Made by a program: the position numbers and the translations under genes. 64,000 nt of DNA, taken from NCBI RefSeq assembly GCF_001636405.1, contig NZ_KV440950.1, forward strand, positions 1,697,712 to 1,761,711, read 5' to 3'. Positions 16,417 through 26,874 of the stretch are shown in pieces. Under the pieces are notes generated by a model. The model saw nothing but the letters and a program-made list of their open reading frames with translations, ran no database searches and was not told the origin of the DNA. Positions within the stretch are counted from its first letter, which is position 1. The number at the start of each line of letters is the position of its first letter. Source of the DNA: Peribacillus frigoritolerans (GTDB lineage Bacteria > Bacillota > Bacilli > Bacillales > DSM-1321).

Positions 16417-19242
16417 TTGAAATGGCTAAATAAGATGAAAAAATGGTTCCAAGCAGAGGAAATTATTGAAATCGAAGAGATTATTATAGATGAACCGCTT
16501 GATGAAGAGACATTGAGGAAAATGGATTTTTCGAAGCTTACGAAGTCAAAGAAAGAAGAAATAAAGGTTTACAATCAAAAAGTGGAAAAAATGTCCCAGA
16601 CGCCAGACCCGGATACGAAAATCCTGTTTCAATATCCAAAAGGCCAGTTCAAGTTTCCGCTCATTCCAGACCGGGAGCAGAATAAAAGAAAACCTAGGGA
16701 AAGAAATAGGGAAGACAACGAACCCAAACAGGGGAAGAATGTGACTAAAGAAACAACGAGAAGGCCTGTAAGGGATCCTGAACCAAAACGGAGAAGCCTT
16801 GACCGGGAGGAAAATTCAAAAATAGTCCCGTCAAATACTCCATTCCGCCCAACGGAAATCCCATCACCGATTTACGGGTTCCGTCGTCCGGAAAAAAAAA
16901 TAGTCCCTTCTGAAGAAATTGTCGAATATGAATTGGAAAGCAAAATGCCCATCTTTAAAAAAGAAGAACCCGCTATCGAGATTCCGGTATCGATCCCTGA
17001 AATCTCAAAAGATGCGTCACATGAGGAAATGACGGCAAAACCCGCCATTCTTATACCGGAACAAGCGGAAAAAAAAAGGGAAGATACGGAGATACCCGCT
17101 TTCTTTCGTAGAAATTCCATTGAGTCATTGCCAGAAGAAACGGTAAGCGAGCCTAACATAATTGAGCCTGAGGTAGAAAAAGAGGCTATTGAACAGGACC
17201 AAGTCGATTTTGGACGCGAAGTCGCCGTATCCATCATGGAACAGGCGGACGACACACGGCCTGAAGCGATATCGGTTCATGCGGAGGCTGCTGTACAATC
17301 AAATCAACCATTCGTTAGTCAAGAGACAATGCCTGAAAGTGACTCATCTGAGGCAATACCTGAAGTGCAGCCTAAAAGTCCGAAAAAACATATTCCATTT
17401 AATGTGATGATGCTTAAGCAAGATCGGGAAAAAAATGGCTTCATGAATAAAATGATGCCGGAAAAAAAAAGCCTTAATCCGGAAAGGGCAGTAGTTTCAC
17501 CTGATAAACGAGCAATGGATGATGCTGCCCAAACGGAGGCAGGACAAGCGGAACCATCCGCTATTCCCGAACGGAAACCGGAGGAAGGCAGAGTTATGCC
17601 GAAAGAGGAGACTCGGGACATTACATCTGCCTTTTTGGACACCAAAACCGCCGGCGGGCCTGAAAATGCAGGTGAATCCGTTATTGGTTCCGACCCTAAG
17701 CCGCTTCTAGAACAGGAATCCCCCATTTCTGGAGATGGGTATCAAGAAGCGGTATTAACAGAAACAGCGGAAAGTGGCCAGGGCAATGCCCTTGAAGTTT
17801 TTGGTTCCGTGGAAGCGGATGATAATCCATACTATGTGTTTCCGAATATCGAATTGCTGACACCTCCCACTTATGCTGTGCATGATGATGAGTGGCTCGG
17901 GGAACAGACTGTATTACTTGATCAGACATTGAAAAATTTCAATGTCCGTGCAAAGGTCGTCAATGTCACCCAAGGACCGGCAGTCACTCGTTTCGAGGTG
18001 CATCCGGAGCCGGGAGTGAAGGTTAATAAAGTGACGAACCTGATGGATGACATCAAATTAAGCCTTGCTGCCCAGGATATGAGGATGGAAGCGCCCATTC
18101 CGGGTAAACATACAATCGGCATCGAGATTCCGAACAGGAAAAGCAAACCGGTATTTTTGCGTGAGGTTTTGGAAAGTACTGAGTTTCAAGAGCATGAATC
18201 ACCGCTTGCCGTGGCTTTAGGCCTCGATATATCCGGTCAGCCGATCATCACGGATTTGAGAAAGATGCCGCATGGTTTGATAGCCGGGCAAACGGGGTCG
18301 GGGAAAAGTGTCTGTATCAACACCATGCTGGTCAGCTTGCTGTATAAAGCGACGCCGCAGGAGCTGAAATTACTGTTGATCGATCCGAAAATGGTCGAGC
18401 TAGCCCCATATAACCGGATCCCGCATTTGGTCAGTCCAGTCATAACCGATGTAAAAGCCGCTACGGCTGCGTTAAAATGGGCTGTAGAGGAGATGGAACG
18501 GCGTTATGAATTGTTTGTACATGCCGGTGTACGTGATATCACCCGCTTTAATGAACAAGCGGAAAAAGCCGGTCAATATTCAAGCAAGCTGCCTTATATC
18601 CTGGTGATCATCGATGAGCTTGCAGATCTAATGATGATGTCCCCGGCTGATGTAGAGGAAGCGATTTGCCGGATTGCTCAAAAGGCCCGTGCCTGCGGCA
18701 TCCATTTGATTGTAGCCACTCAAAGACCTTCAGTCGATGTCATAACTGGATTGATCAAGGCAAATATCCCGACAAGGATCGCTTTTTCGGTTTCTTCTCA
18801 AGTGGACTCCCGTACAATCATCGATAGCGGCGGTGCAGAAAAACTTTTGGGAAGAGGAGATATGTTATTCGCTGAAAACGGCTCTTCAAAAACGGTGCGC
18901 CTGCAAGGGACTTTCGTGAGTGATGAAGAAATCGATCAAGTGGTCAACCATGTTAAACGGGAGCAACAGCCGAAATACCTGTTTGAACAGGAAGACTTGC
19001 TGAACAGGGCCCAGGTCACGGAAGAAGCGGATGAACTGTTTTTCGAGGCATGTGAATTTGTCGTGAGCCAGCAGGCCGCATCCGCGTCGAGCGTCCAACG
19101 GCGTTTCCGTGTCGGATATAACCGTGCATCGCGTCTAATAGAAATGATGGAGCAACAGGGGGTCGTTTCCGAATCCAGGGGCTCAAGGCCCAGGGATGTA
19201 TTGATTACGCAAGAAGAGCTGGAATTTTTACATGTTAATTAA
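16417..19242 (+). CDS. sftA: DNA translocase SftA (soluble FtsK/SpoIIIE family)
   Basis: About 941 residues. TTG 16417 (MKWLNKMKKWFQ), 7 nt after AAAGAG, fits the start of B. subtilis SftA better than GTG 16408. There are no N-terminal membrane helices, unlike SpoIIIE. Residues ~60-470 are a low-complexity acidic/Pro-rich linker. The motor follows: Walker A GQTGSGKSV near 624, Walker B LVIIDELADLMM near 728. The C-terminal winged-helix gamma domain lies near 868-935 (SASSVQRRFRVGYNRASRLIEMMEQ), which reads SRS/KOPS polarity sequences. It moves DNA away from the septum before closure. Followed by a terminator, then murC. Confidence 0.95.
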   Translation: MKWLNKMKKWFQAEEIIEIEEIIIDEPLDEETLRKMDFSKLTKSKKEEIKVYNQKVEKMSQTPDPDTKILFQYPKGQFKFPLIPDREQNKRKPRERNREDNEPKQGKNVTKETTRRPVRDPEPKRRSLDREENSKIVPSNTPFRPTEIPSPIYGFRRPEKKIVPSEEIVEYELESKMPIFKKEEPAIEIPVSIPEISKDASHEEMTAKPAILIPEQAEKKREDTEIPAFFRRNSIESLPEETVSEPNIIEPEVEKEAIEQDQVDFGREVAVSIMEQADDTRPEAISVHAEAAVQSNQPFVSQETMPESDSSEAIPEVQPKSPKKHIPFNVMMLKQDREKNGFMNKMMPEKKSLNPERAVVSPDKRAMDDAAQTEAGQAEPSAIPERKPEEGRVMPKEETRDITSAFLDTKTAGGPENAGESVIGSDPKPLLEQESPISGDGYQEAVLTETAESGQGNALEVFGSVEADDNPYYVFPNIELLTPPTYAVHDDEWLGEQTVLLDQTLKNFNVRAKVVNVTQGPAVTRFEVHPEPGVKVNKVTNLMDDIKLSLAAQDMRMEAPIPGKHTIGIEIPNRKSKPVFLREVLESTEFQEHESPLAVALGLDISGQPIITDLRKMPHGLIAGQTGSGKSVCINTMLVSLLYKATPQELKLLLIDPKMVELAPYNRIPHLVSPVITDVKAATAALKWAVEEMERRYELFVHAGVRDITRFNEQAEKAGQYSSKLPYILVIIDELADLMMMSPADVEEAICRIAQKARACGIHLIVATQRPSVDVITGLIKANIPTRIAFSVSSQVDSRTIIDSGGAEKLLGRGDMLFAENGSSKTVRLQGTFVSDEEIDQVVNHVKREQQPKYLFEQEDLLNRAQVTEEADELFFEACEFVVSQQAASASSVQRRFRVGYNRASRLIEMMEQQGVVSESRGSRPRDVLITQEELEFLHVN

Positions 19243-19274
19243 GAGAACCTAATAAAAGGAAATTGTATATAATG

Positions 19275-19297
19275 TGAAAGGGTGAAAACCCTTTTTT
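19275..19297 (+). terminator. Terminator after sftA
   Basis: AAAGGGT / ACCCTTT hairpin with a GAAA tetraloop and T6. Confidence 0.8.
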
Positions 19298-19526
19298 ATC
19301 ACCTTAATTGAGGGAAAAGCCAATGATTTGATAAATTGGCATCTGCCTGACATGGATGAATGAATAAAAAAGTGATATAATAGTTTTTTGTTGATGAATG
19401 ATTGAAAATAAAAGTTCGAAAACCTATGAAGAAATTGCGTTACTAACAAGTCTCGTAATGGAAAAACAAATAAAAGATGACGTCATATACTGTCATACAG
19501 GTAGACGATTGGTGGAGGTTCGCTTT

Positions 19527-20831
19527 ATGACTGCTTACCATTTTGTGGGAATTAAAGGGTCGGGTATGAGTGCTCTTGCACAAATACTGCATGATATGAA
19601 TATTGAAGTGCAGGGTTCCGATTACGAAAAAGAATTTTTTACACAATTGGCATTAGAAAAAGCCGGGATTAAAATCCTTCCTTTCAACGAGGAAAATATT
19701 CAACCTGGAATGACCATCATTGCAGGAAATGCGTTTCCGGATAGTCATCCGGAAATCTTGAAGGCAAAAGAACTTGATTTGCCGATTATCCGTTATCACC
19801 GTTTCCTAGGTGATTTCATGAAAAACTTCATCAGCGTGGCGGTTACGGGAGCGCATGGTAAAACATCGACGACCGGCTTACTTGCCCATGTAATGGGGGG
19901 CGCTAAACCGACATCCTTCTTGATTGGGGATGGAACGGGTAAAGGAATCGTGAATTCTGATTACTTCGTTTTCGAAGCATGTGAATATCGCCGTCATTTC
20001 CTTTCCTATTATCCGGATTATGCAATCATGACGAATATCGATTTTGATCATCCTGATTATTACGCTAATGTCGAAGACGTGTTCGAGGCTTTCCAAACGA
20101 TGGCCCTTCAAGTCAACAAAGGCATCATTGCGTGCGGGGATGATGAGCATTTACCACATATTCAGGCGAAAGTACCGGTTATTTTTTACGGATTTGCAGA
20201 AGGAAATGATTTTCAAGCGAAAAATGTTTCCGTCACTCCGGATGGCACGACTTTTGATGTGCATGTAAGGAACAATTACTATGATACATTCACTATTCCT
20301 ACTTTTGGAAAGCATAATGTGTTGAATGCACTTGGTGTCATTGCACTTTGTAAATATGAAAACTTGGATACGGAAGCTGTGAAAGCCCAATTGCGGACTT
20401 TTGGCGGAGTTAAACGCCGGTTCTCCGAAAAGGAAATCGGAAGTCAGATCATCATTGATGATTATGCACACCATCCGACCGAGATCTCTGCAACTGTTGA
20501 CTCGGCTCGTCAGAAATATCCAGAGCGTGAAGTTGTTGCTGTATTCCAGCCGCATACTTTCTCGAGAACGCAGGCATTCCTGGATGAATTCGCCGACAGC
20601 TTGAATTTGGCCGACAAAGTATACTTATGTGAAATTTTTGGATCTGCTCGTGAACATCAAGGAAAGTTATCGATTGAAGACCTTCAAGATAAGATTCCAG
20701 GTGCCGAACTGATTACGGAGAACACAACATCTATATTGCAAAACCATGATAACAGTGTCGTGTTATTTATGGGTGCGGGGGACATTCAAAAATTCCAAGC
20801 AGCCTATGAGCATTCACTGCAGGTAAAATAA
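19527..20831 (+). CDS. murC: UDP-N-acetylmuramate--L-alanine ligase
   Basis: 434 residues. First Mur ligase of peptidoglycan stem-peptide synthesis: ATP-dependent addition of L-Ala to UDP-MurNAc in the cytoplasm. Start at ATG 19527 ([19 protein letters not shown]), with GGTGGAGG upstream; the open frame extends 43 codons further upstream without family similarity. Rossmann loop [12 protein letters not shown]-loop [13 protein letters not shown], and [10 protein letters not shown] in the C-terminal domain are all intact. Single gene ended by a strong terminator. Confidence 0.97.
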   Translation: MTAYHFVGIKGSGMSALAQILHDMNIEVQGSDYEKEFFTQLALEKAGIKILPFNEENIQPGMTIIAGNAFPDSHPEILKAKELDLPIIRYHRFLGDFMKNFISVAVTGAHGKTSTTGLLAHVMGGAKPTSFLIGDGTGKGIVNSDYFVFEACEYRRHFLSYYPDYAIMTNIDFDHPDYYANVEDVFEAFQTMALQVNKGIIACGDDEHLPHIQAKVPVIFYGFAEGNDFQAKNVSVTPDGTTFDVHVRNNYYDTFTIPTFGKHNVLNALGVIALCKYENLDTEAVKAQLRTFGGVKRRFSEKEIGSQIIIDDYAHHPTEISATVDSARQKYPEREVVAVFQPHTFSRTQAFLDEFADSLNLADKVYLCEIFGSAREHQGKLSIEDLQDKIPGAELITENTTSILQNHDNSVVLFMGAGDIQKFQAAYEHSLQVK

Positions 20832-20872
20832 AAAAAACGACCATCCGTTGTAGCGGATCGGTCGTTTTTTTA
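20831..20872. terminator. Bidirectional terminator between murC and ampS
   Basis: AAAACGACC..CCG / CGG..GGTCGTTTT stem flanked by A7 and T7; serves both converging genes. Confidence 0.92.
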
Positions 20873-20877
20873 TTGGG

Positions 20878-21990
20878 TTATTTTAAATTTTCCGGATTTA
20901 AATTTTCCAATTCAGGTAAAACGAAGCGTCCGTCCTTACGTATCAAGACGTCATCAAAATGGATTTCCCCGCCGCCATATTCAGGCCGCTGGATATTGAC
21001 CAGGTCCCAGTGAATGTCTGAATGGTTTCCGTTAAAGGCATCATCATAGCATTGTCCTGGAGTGAAATGAAAACTTCCATCAATTTTTTCATCAAAGAGG
21101 ATATCTTGCATCGGGTGTAGAATATAAGGATTTACACCAATTGCAAATTCACCGACATATCGTGCGCCTTCATCAGTATCAAAAATTTTGTTGATGCGTT
21201 CCGTATCATTCGCGACCGCTTCAACGATTTTTCCATCCTTGAATGTCAACTTCACGTTTTCAAAAGTAAAACCCTGATATGGGGAAGGAGTATTATACGA
21301 AATCACTCCATTGATGGAATCTTTAACTGGAGCCGTATATACTTCACCGTCAGGAATGTTCAGCTCACCCGCACATTTGATGGCTTTAATGTCTTTGATG
21401 GAGAAGGTTAGATCCGTACCGGGCCCAGTTAAGCGGACCTTATCCGTTTTATCCATCAATTCAACAAGGTTGTCCATTGCTGCACTCATTTTGCCATAGT
21501 CGAGGTTGCAGACTTCGAAATAAAAGTCTTCGAATGCTTCTGTGCTCATTTTGGCTAATTGGGCCATGGAATTTGTCGGGTAGCGAAGTACGACCCATTT
21601 TGTTTTTGGCACGCGGATATTTCTATGTACTTTACCGACTGTCTGTCCATGAATCGCCATCTTCTCTGAAGGGACATCGGATTGTTCATTGATATTATCC
21701 CCGGCACGAAGCCCGATATAAGCATCCATATGTTTCATTACGTTTGCTTCAAACTCACCCATCATCTTGTACTGTTCTTCTTTAGCACCCATCAGCAAGG
21801 CCCGATCCACTTGGTGATCCTTTAACAGGACGAATGGGTAACCACCTGCTGCATAGGCTTCATTCACAAGTGCGTTAACAAGTTCACGCTGCAATCCAAA
21901 GTTTTCGATCAAGATTTTTTCACCTTTTTGAAGCTTCACGGAATAATTGATTAAGTTTTTGGCCAATGTACCAATTCTGGGATCTTTCAT
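20878..21990 (-). CDS. ampS: M29 family aminopeptidase AmpS
   Basis: 370 residues starting MKDPRIGTLAKNLINYSVKLQ at ATG 21990, 7 nt after GGAGGT; an alternative Met five codons upstream overlaps that site. M29 landmarks: LTGPGTDLTFSI, AGELNIPDGEVYTAP (metal Glu), GEFAIGVNP (metal Glu), and HSDIHWDLV (metal His and Asp). It is shorter than B. subtilis AmpS (~410) but of normal length for Bacillus cereus-type homologues. Cytoplasmic, cobalt/zinc-dependent N-terminal peptide trimming. Confidence 0.92.
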   Translation of the reverse strand: MKDPRIGTLAKNLINYSVKLQKGEKILIENFGLQRELVNALVNEAYAAGGYPFVLLKDHQVDRALLMGAKEEQYKMMGEFEANVMKHMDAYIGLRAGDNINEQSDVPSEKMAIHGQTVGKVHRNIRVPKTKWVVLRYPTNSMAQLAKMSTEAFEDFYFEVCNLDYGKMSAAMDNLVELMDKTDKVRLTGPGTDLTFSIKDIKAIKCAGELNIPDGEVYTAPVKDSINGVISYNTPSPYQGFTFENVKLTFKDGKIVEAVANDTERINKIFDTDEGARYVGEFAIGVNPYILHPMQDILFDEKIDGSFHFTPGQCYDDAFNGNHSDIHWDLVNIQRPEYGGGEIHFDDVLIRKDGRFVLPELENLNPENLK

Positions 21991-22219
21991 AAAAAATACC
22001 TCCATTGTTTAAATTCGACTTATCTTTTCTATCATACCCGATTTCCTGCCATAAGTGTCACCCATGAATTTCACGGAGGAACTGGATTCAGACAACAATA
22101 TTTCCAGATTAGGGTTTGATAGGGTATATTGAAAAAATAAATACGTTTATAATAATAGGGAAGGGGTAATTAATATCTAACAGCTATTAAATAAGTCGAT
22201 TTTTTTCGGAGGTGTTCCA

Positions 22220-22729
22220 ATGGAGATTATTTTATACGTAAGTGCTGCTGTTGCAGCGATAGCTTTTTTGGTACTCGTTATTTTTCTAACGAAGGTACTG
22301 ACATCACTTCAAACTACCCTGGACAGTGTGGCCCGGACGCTGACAGGACTAGAGAGCCAAATGCAGGGCATAACGCTCGAAACTACTCAGTTATTACATA
22401 AAACGAATACGTTGGCTGAAGATTTGCAGCAAAAGTCAGAAAACCTGAACACGGTGGTGGATGCGGTGAAGGATGTAGGTACATCCATCTCCAGCTTTAA
22501 TTCTTCCATCCAAAAGGTTTCCCATAAAGTGCAGGCTGAGATTGATAATAATCAAGAAAGAATCTCACAAATTGTACAATGGAGTAATGTAGCCATGGAG
22601 ATCAGGGACAAATGGAAGTCCAGAAGCAAACAGGCAGCCCCGACCCCGACTGAAAGGGCAGAGTTAGAAAGGGAAGCGCTGGAAACAGATAACTTACCTA
22701 AAAAAAGGTTTTTACGTTCTAGATCATAA
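22220..22729 (+). CDS. ytxG: YtxG, DUF948 general stress membrane protein
   Basis: 169 residues. A single N-terminal membrane helix (residues ~3-27) is followed by a long amphipathic heptad-rich segment (LTSLQTTLDSVARTLTGLE ...) and a basic tail ending RFLRSRS. DUF948 family. GGAGGTGTTCCA precedes ATG 22220. First gene of the ytxGHJ stress operon, which in B. subtilis is SigB/SigH controlled. Confidence 0.9.
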   Translation: MEIILYVSAAVAAIAFLVLVIFLTKVLTSLQTTLDSVARTLTGLESQMQGITLETTQLLHKTNTLAEDLQQKSENLNTVVDAVKDVGTSISSFNSSIQKVSHKVQAEIDNNQERISQIVQWSNVAMEIRDKWKSRSKQAAPTPTERAELEREALETDNLPKKRFLRSRS

Positions 22730-22776
22730 AATCTAGTTAAATAAAAATGAACTGAAAATTGAAAGGGGAATGTATT

Positions 22777-23349
22777 ATGACTCAAAAAGAATTTCCGACA
22801 AAGGACTATCAGAAATCATATGAGGACGAACGCGACTCGATCAATTCTAAGGACTTTATGATTGGCGCCTTGATCGGCGGGATGATCGGAGCGGCTACAG
22901 CTTTGTTCATGGCTCCGAAAACAGGCAAGGAATTAAGGAATGACTTCAATGAACAAGCTAGAAACATTTCCGAGAAAACAGAAAGATTAAGACAAACGGC
23001 GATGGAAAAAGGTACAGTCCTTGCTGATACTGCAAAAGAAAAAACAAACTCCGTCACGGAAATCGTTTCCAATAAATCTTCGAATATCGTCAACAAAGTG
23101 AAGAGCCTGAAAACAGGAAAAGAAAACGGCGACGCTGCTGATGATACAACCAATTCAAGCAATAAGGATATTGATGTAACCGGAACTACCGATGCACCTA
23201 TCGTATCCGTCGAAACGAACTTTGCTAACAGCAATGATTCGGAAAATAATCCTGCAGATCCTACAAGCGGAAACAAGAATGCGGCAAAATTAAAACTTGA
23301 TGAAGCGAAAAAGGCATTTGATGAAACGGAGAGTAAACTAAAGAATTAA
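22777..23349 (+). CDS. ytxH: YtxH family general stress protein
   Basis: 190 residues. The N-terminal YtxH domain is a small-residue transmembrane helix (FMIGALIGGMIGAATALFMAPKTGKELRND); the rest is hydrophilic, helical, apolipoprotein-like, with a Ser/Asn/Asp-rich tail. Start ATG 22777 follows GAAAGGGGAA; an upstream TTG at 22759 is less likely. 47 nt after ytxG, same operon. Molecular function unknown. Confidence 0.9.
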   Translation: MTQKEFPTKDYQKSYEDERDSINSKDFMIGALIGGMIGAATALFMAPKTGKELRNDFNEQARNISEKTERLRQTAMEKGTVLADTAKEKTNSVTEIVSNKSSNIVNKVKSLKTGKENGDAADDTTNSSNKDIDVTGTTDAPIVSVETNFANSNDSENNPADPTSGNKNAAKLKLDEAKKAFDETESKLKN

Positions 23350-23477
23350 ACTCCCTGGATTCCTTTAATGGGAATGAAGAGGCATTAAGGGACGAAGAAT
23401 AAGGCGGTGAAGTGCTTCGATGGCTTCATCGCCTTTTTGATGGTAAAATTTATATGACAAGGAAAGGAGACTGCTAT

Positions 23478-23804
23478 ATGGTCATGAGCAAAATCGAAAC
23501 AGAAGAACAATTCAATGAGCTTCTAAAAGAGGATACATTCCTGCTTTTCAAGCATAGCGTAACATGCCCTGTAAGTGCTGAAGCATTTGAACAATATGAG
23601 AGGTACACCTTAGGGAACGAACAACTAAAAACGGCCTATTTGGCCGTCCAGGAAGCTCGTCCACTATCCAATTATGTGGCAGAAACCTTTGAGGTCAAAC
23701 ATCAATCACCTCAGGCCATCCTTTTTAAAGGTGGAAAGCCTGTGTGGAATGAATCTCATTGGCGGATTACATATGATTCATTGAGCAAGGCCATTACAGA
23801 ATGA
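23478..23804 (+). CDS. ytxJ: Bacillithiol system redox-active protein YtxJ
   Basis: 108 residues with a thioredoxin-like fold. The active site is TCPVS (FKHSVTCPVSAEAFEQY): a single cysteine followed by Pro, as in monothiol bacilliredoxin-type YtxJ proteins that act on bacillithiolated proteins. Start ATG 23478 follows GGAAAGGAGA; an internal ATG two codons later is possible. Last gene of ytxGHJ, closed by a long perfect-stem terminator. Confidence 0.9.
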   Translation: MVMSKIETEEQFNELLKEDTFLLFKHSVTCPVSAEAFEQYERYTLGNEQLKTAYLAVQEARPLSNYVAETFEVKHQSPQAILFKGGKPVWNESHWRITYDSLSKAITE

Positions 23805-23810
23805 ATGTGA

Positions 23811-23846
23811 AGGCCGGATCCCTTTGGTAAGGGGTCCGGCCTTTTA
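23811..23846 (+). terminator. Terminator after ytxJ
   Basis: AGGCCGGATCCC / GGGGTCCGGCCT stem with T4 following. Confidence 0.88.
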
Positions 23847-24322
23847 TTATTCCATTGATTGGCGGGCCTAAGGATGTTTATCCTGGGGAAACCTTTTCTA
23901 GAGAGGCCCTTCCGTAAAGACTCTTTAAACATTTCTCAGCTTCGGAAAAGTGGCAGAAGATTTAAACTTTTCTATGCTCTTGTGAAAAATGATCAATTAA
24001 ATGATAGCTTTCCTGTTCTATTTCCAATATAATTCCTACAACGGATCTGTTTCAATATTCTGTGTAATCGTTTTTCTGGCATGAGCCGAACCTAGTTTTA
24101 TGCATTTATAACTTTAATGCTTAAAAGCGTTTAATTATTAAAGAAAAATATAGTGACATTTATGGACACTTCATTTATAATTGATTTAATCATACATGAA
24201 ATATTCTAAATTTTTCATTGATAAAACAATCGGGGTGGATGTTCGAGGATCCGGATGGGATTTTTTTAGTTTGAATCCGCTGAACCGATTTCTATTTTAA
24301 AAAACGAAGGGATGGATTTGTA
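23847..24322. other. AT-rich 476-nt spacer upstream of aroA
   Basis: No open frame and no recognisable riboswitch or T-box. It has several TTGA..TAAT-like partial promoter matches but no clear consensus pair. Presumably holds the aroA promoter and leader. Confidence 0.5.
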
Positions 24323-25399
24323 ATGAGCAACAAAGAGCTTGATGGACTTCGTAATCAACTGGATGATGTGAACCTTCAGTTATTACATCTTATTAATCAA
24401 CGTGCTGAACTTGTACAGGAAATTGGTCGCGTTAAAGAAAAACAAGGTGTAAACCGTTACGATCCGGTCCGTGAAAGAACAATGCTGGATCTTATCGAAG
24501 CCAATAATCAAGGACCGCTTGATCTTGGTTCGATTAAACATATTTTCAAAGAAATCTTTAAATTGGGCTTGGAGCTGCAAAAGGATGATCAGAAGAAGAC
24601 GCTTCTTGTATCAAGAAAACAAAAAGCTGAAGACACGATCATCGACATCAAGGGTGAATTGGTAGGTAACGGGATCCCTAGCTTCGTTTTCGGACCATGT
24701 GCCGTTGAATCTTATGAACAGACAGCTGCGGTGGCGGAAGTCATTAAAGCTAAAGGTTTGAAATTGATGCGCGGCGGTGCCTTTAAGCCACGTACATCTC
24801 CATATGACTTCCAAGGGCTTGGTTTGGAAGGTTTACAAATACTTAAACGCGTTGCTGATGAATACGGCTTGGCTGTCATCAGTGAAATCGTGAGTGCCAA
24901 TGATATTGAAGCGGCAATCGATCATATCGATGTCATCCAAATCGGGGCGCGGAACATGCAGAACTTCGACTTGCTAAAAGCGGCAGGTGCAGTAAATAAA
25001 CCAGTTCTGTTAAAACGCGGACTGGCTGCAACGATTGAAGAGTTCATTCATGCAGCTGAATACATCATGTCGCAGGGCAATGGCAACATCATCCTTTGTG
25101 AACGCGGTATCCGCACTTACGAAAAAGCAACAAGAAATACACTTGATATCTCTGCTGTACCGATCTTAAAACAAGAAACACATTTACCGGTCATGGTTGA
25201 TGTAACGCATTCAACTGGACGTCGCGATCTATTGCTTCCTACGGCTAAAGCGGCTCTTGCAATCGGTGCTGACGGTGTTATGGCTGAAGTGCATCCGGAT
25301 CCTTCCGTTGCTCTATCGGATTCTGCACAGCAAATGGACTTCAAACAATTTGATGAATTCTACGATGAAATTAAACGTTTGAACTGGGTAACTGTTTAA
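24323..25399 (+). CDS. aroA: Bifunctional chorismate mutase / DAHP synthase
   Basis: 358 residues. Residues 1-90 are an AroQ-type chorismate mutase domain ([28 protein letters not shown]). Residues ~105-358 are 3-deoxy-D-arabino-heptulosonate 7-phosphate synthase ([52 protein letters not shown]). It catalyses the first step of the shikimate pathway; in Bacillus the fused mutase domain gives feedback inhibition by chorismate and prephenate. AAGGGATGG precedes ATG 24323. Also called aroG. Confidence 0.96.
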   Translation: MSNKELDGLRNQLDDVNLQLLHLINQRAELVQEIGRVKEKQGVNRYDPVRERTMLDLIEANNQGPLDLGSIKHIFKEIFKLGLELQKDDQKKTLLVSRKQKAEDTIIDIKGELVGNGIPSFVFGPCAVESYEQTAAVAEVIKAKGLKLMRGGAFKPRTSPYDFQGLGLEGLQILKRVADEYGLAVISEIVSANDIEAAIDHIDVIQIGARNMQNFDLLKAAGAVNKPVLLKRGLAATIEEFIHAAEYIMSQGNGNIILCERGIRTYEKATRNTLDISAVPILKQETHLPVMVDVTHSTGRRDLLLPTAKAALAIGADGVMAEVHPDPSVALSDSAQQMDFKQFDEFYDEIKRLNWVTV

Positions 25400-25429
25400 G
25401 CTAAGAATGTCTTGAATTGATCTATTTAC

Positions 25430-25461
25430 GGCCCTTACCAACTTGGCAAGGGCTTTTTTTA
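25430..25461 (+). terminator. Terminator after aroA
   Basis: GCCCTTACCA / TGGCAAGGGC hairpin and T7. Confidence 0.9.
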
Positions 25462-25779
25462 ATGGTAAAATACTAGTTTTTACAGAAAAACCTTCGAAAT
25501 AAGCACTATTGGATTGCAGGAAAGATTCGACTATCGTATGATAAATAACAAGAATGAGAACTGTTCGGAAGATTGAGTCATACATAAAGTGATATCTATG
25601 TGAATTTTATACTTGAATAGGGTATTGAATATTTGACTGAGAAGAGAGTAGGACTGTTTTTTGTTAGGCAGATCGTTCCTAAAATAATCTTCCTTATAGA
25701 GAAAAACGCATAAAAGATTTTTTTCCGAAATAATTCGGGTCTTTTATGGGGAAAATGAAAGAAATGGAGGAATGGATGA
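25462..25779. other. ccpA leader region with inverted repeat
   Basis: 318-nt gene-free spacer. A 42-nt inverted repeat lies at 25708-25749: outer arms CATAAAAGA / TCTTTTATG and an inner CCGAA / TTCGG hairpin, ending 31 nt before the ccpA start. It is not followed by a T-run, so it is not a simple terminator; it may affect leader stability or translation. Confidence 0.5.
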
Positions 25780-26784
25780 ATGAATAATATAACCATTTAT
25801 GATGTGGCACGTGAGGCGAATGTTTCCATGGCCACCGTTTCCCGCGTAGTTAACGGGAATCCAAATGTAAAGCCTGCAACAAGGAAGAAAGTTTCCGATG
25901 TGATTGAAAAGTTAGGGTACCGACCGAATGCAGTGGCAAGGGGACTTGCCTCGAAGAAAACGACTACTGTCGGGGTCATCATCCCGGATATCTCGAGCAT
26001 CTTTTTTGCCGAATTGGCACGGGGCATAGAAGATATAGCCACCATGTATAAATACAATATCATTCTAAGCAGTTCTGACGAGAATATAGATAAGGAATTC
26101 CATTTGCTGAATACGATGCTTGGAAAACAAGTGGATGGCATCGTATTCATGGGCGGCAACATTTCTGATGAGCATGTCAAAGAGTTTACGAATTCACCGG
26201 TTCCGATCGTTCTGGCAGGTTCGGTAGATGAAAGCGGGCAAGTTCCATCTGTTAATATTGATTATGAGGCGGCGGCATTTGACGCAGTGACCTTCTTTGC
26301 TAATAAAGGCCACAAGCATATCGCTTTTGTAAGCGGAAACCCTTCCGCGCTGATTAATGAAATGAAACTGACTGGATATAAACGAGGATTGAAAGAAGCT
26401 GGTCTTTCATTTGATGAAAGGTATATTGTTGAAGGTGATTATACATATGATTCAGGAATTGAATCTTTTGAAAAGTACCTGGAAGTTGAAGACAGGCCGA
26501 CGGCTTTCATCGCCGGTGCTGATGAAATGGCGCTTGGTATTGTCCATGCCGCACAGGACAAAGGGTATAATGTACCGGAAGACTTTGAAGTGATCAGCTT
26601 CGATAATACGAGATTGACATTGATGGTGCGTCCGCAAATCACGACGATCGTTCAACCTTTATATGATATTGGTGCGGTTGCGATGAGGCTTCTTACAAAG
26701 TTGATGAATAAAGAACAAGTGGAGGAAGGTCTTGAAAAGGTGATCCTGCCGCATCGGATTGAAAACCGTCAATCAACGAAATAA
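25780..26784 (+). CDS. ccpA: Catabolite control protein A
   Basis: 334-residue LacI/GalR-family regulator. The N-terminal helix-turn-helix ([26 protein letters not shown], hinge [14 protein letters not shown]) binds cre sites. The core periplasmic-binding-like domain binds HPr-Ser46-P. This is the global carbon catabolite regulator. GGAGG precedes ATG 25780. A cre site matching its consensus is present in this window over the acsA start. Ends at a hairpin terminator. Confidence 0.97.
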   Translation: MNNITIYDVAREANVSMATVSRVVNGNPNVKPATRKKVSDVIEKLGYRPNAVARGLASKKTTTVGVIIPDISSIFFAELARGIEDIATMYKYNIILSSSDENIDKEFHLLNTMLGKQVDGIVFMGGNISDEHVKEFTNSPVPIVLAGSVDESGQVPSVNIDYEAAAFDAVTFFANKGHKHIAFVSGNPSALINEMKLTGYKRGLKEAGLSFDERYIVEGDYTYDSGIESFEKYLEVEDRPTAFIAGADEMALGIVHAAQDKGYNVPEDFEVISFDNTRLTLMVRPQITTIVQPLYDIGAVAMRLLTKLMNKEQVEEGLEKVILPHRIENRQSTK

Positions 26785-26791
26785 CTGGTTT

Positions 26792-26822
26792 GGAGAGTGT
26801 CCCGATGGCACTCTCTTTTTGT
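26792..26822 (+). terminator. Terminator after ccpA
   Basis: GAGAGTG / CACTCTC hairpin followed by T5. Confidence 0.85.
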
Positions 26823-26844
26823 TTCCCAAATGTTTGACCGAACA

Positions 26845-26873
26845 AAAAAAGATCGTTTTTCAACGATCTTTTG
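26845..26873 (-). terminator. Terminator after the acuABC operon
   Basis: AAAAGATCGTT / AACGATCTTTT perfect 11-bp stem with seven T on the minus strand, just after the acuC stop. Confidence 0.92.
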
Positions 26874-26874
26874 G

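Noticed and set aside
19398-19526. N-terminal extension of MurC by 43 residues
   Set aside because: ATG 19527 has a good Shine-Dalgarno and the extension has no Mur ligase similarity.
22112-22127. GGGTAT before ytxG as a SigB -10
   Set aside because: No GTTTAA-like -35 at 12-15 nt spacing. SigB/SigH control is known for B. subtilis ytxGHJ but not shown by this sequence.
24230-24290. Attenuator hairpin before aroA
   Set aside because: A T-run is present (GGGATTTTTTT), but the sequence before it does not form a convincing stem.
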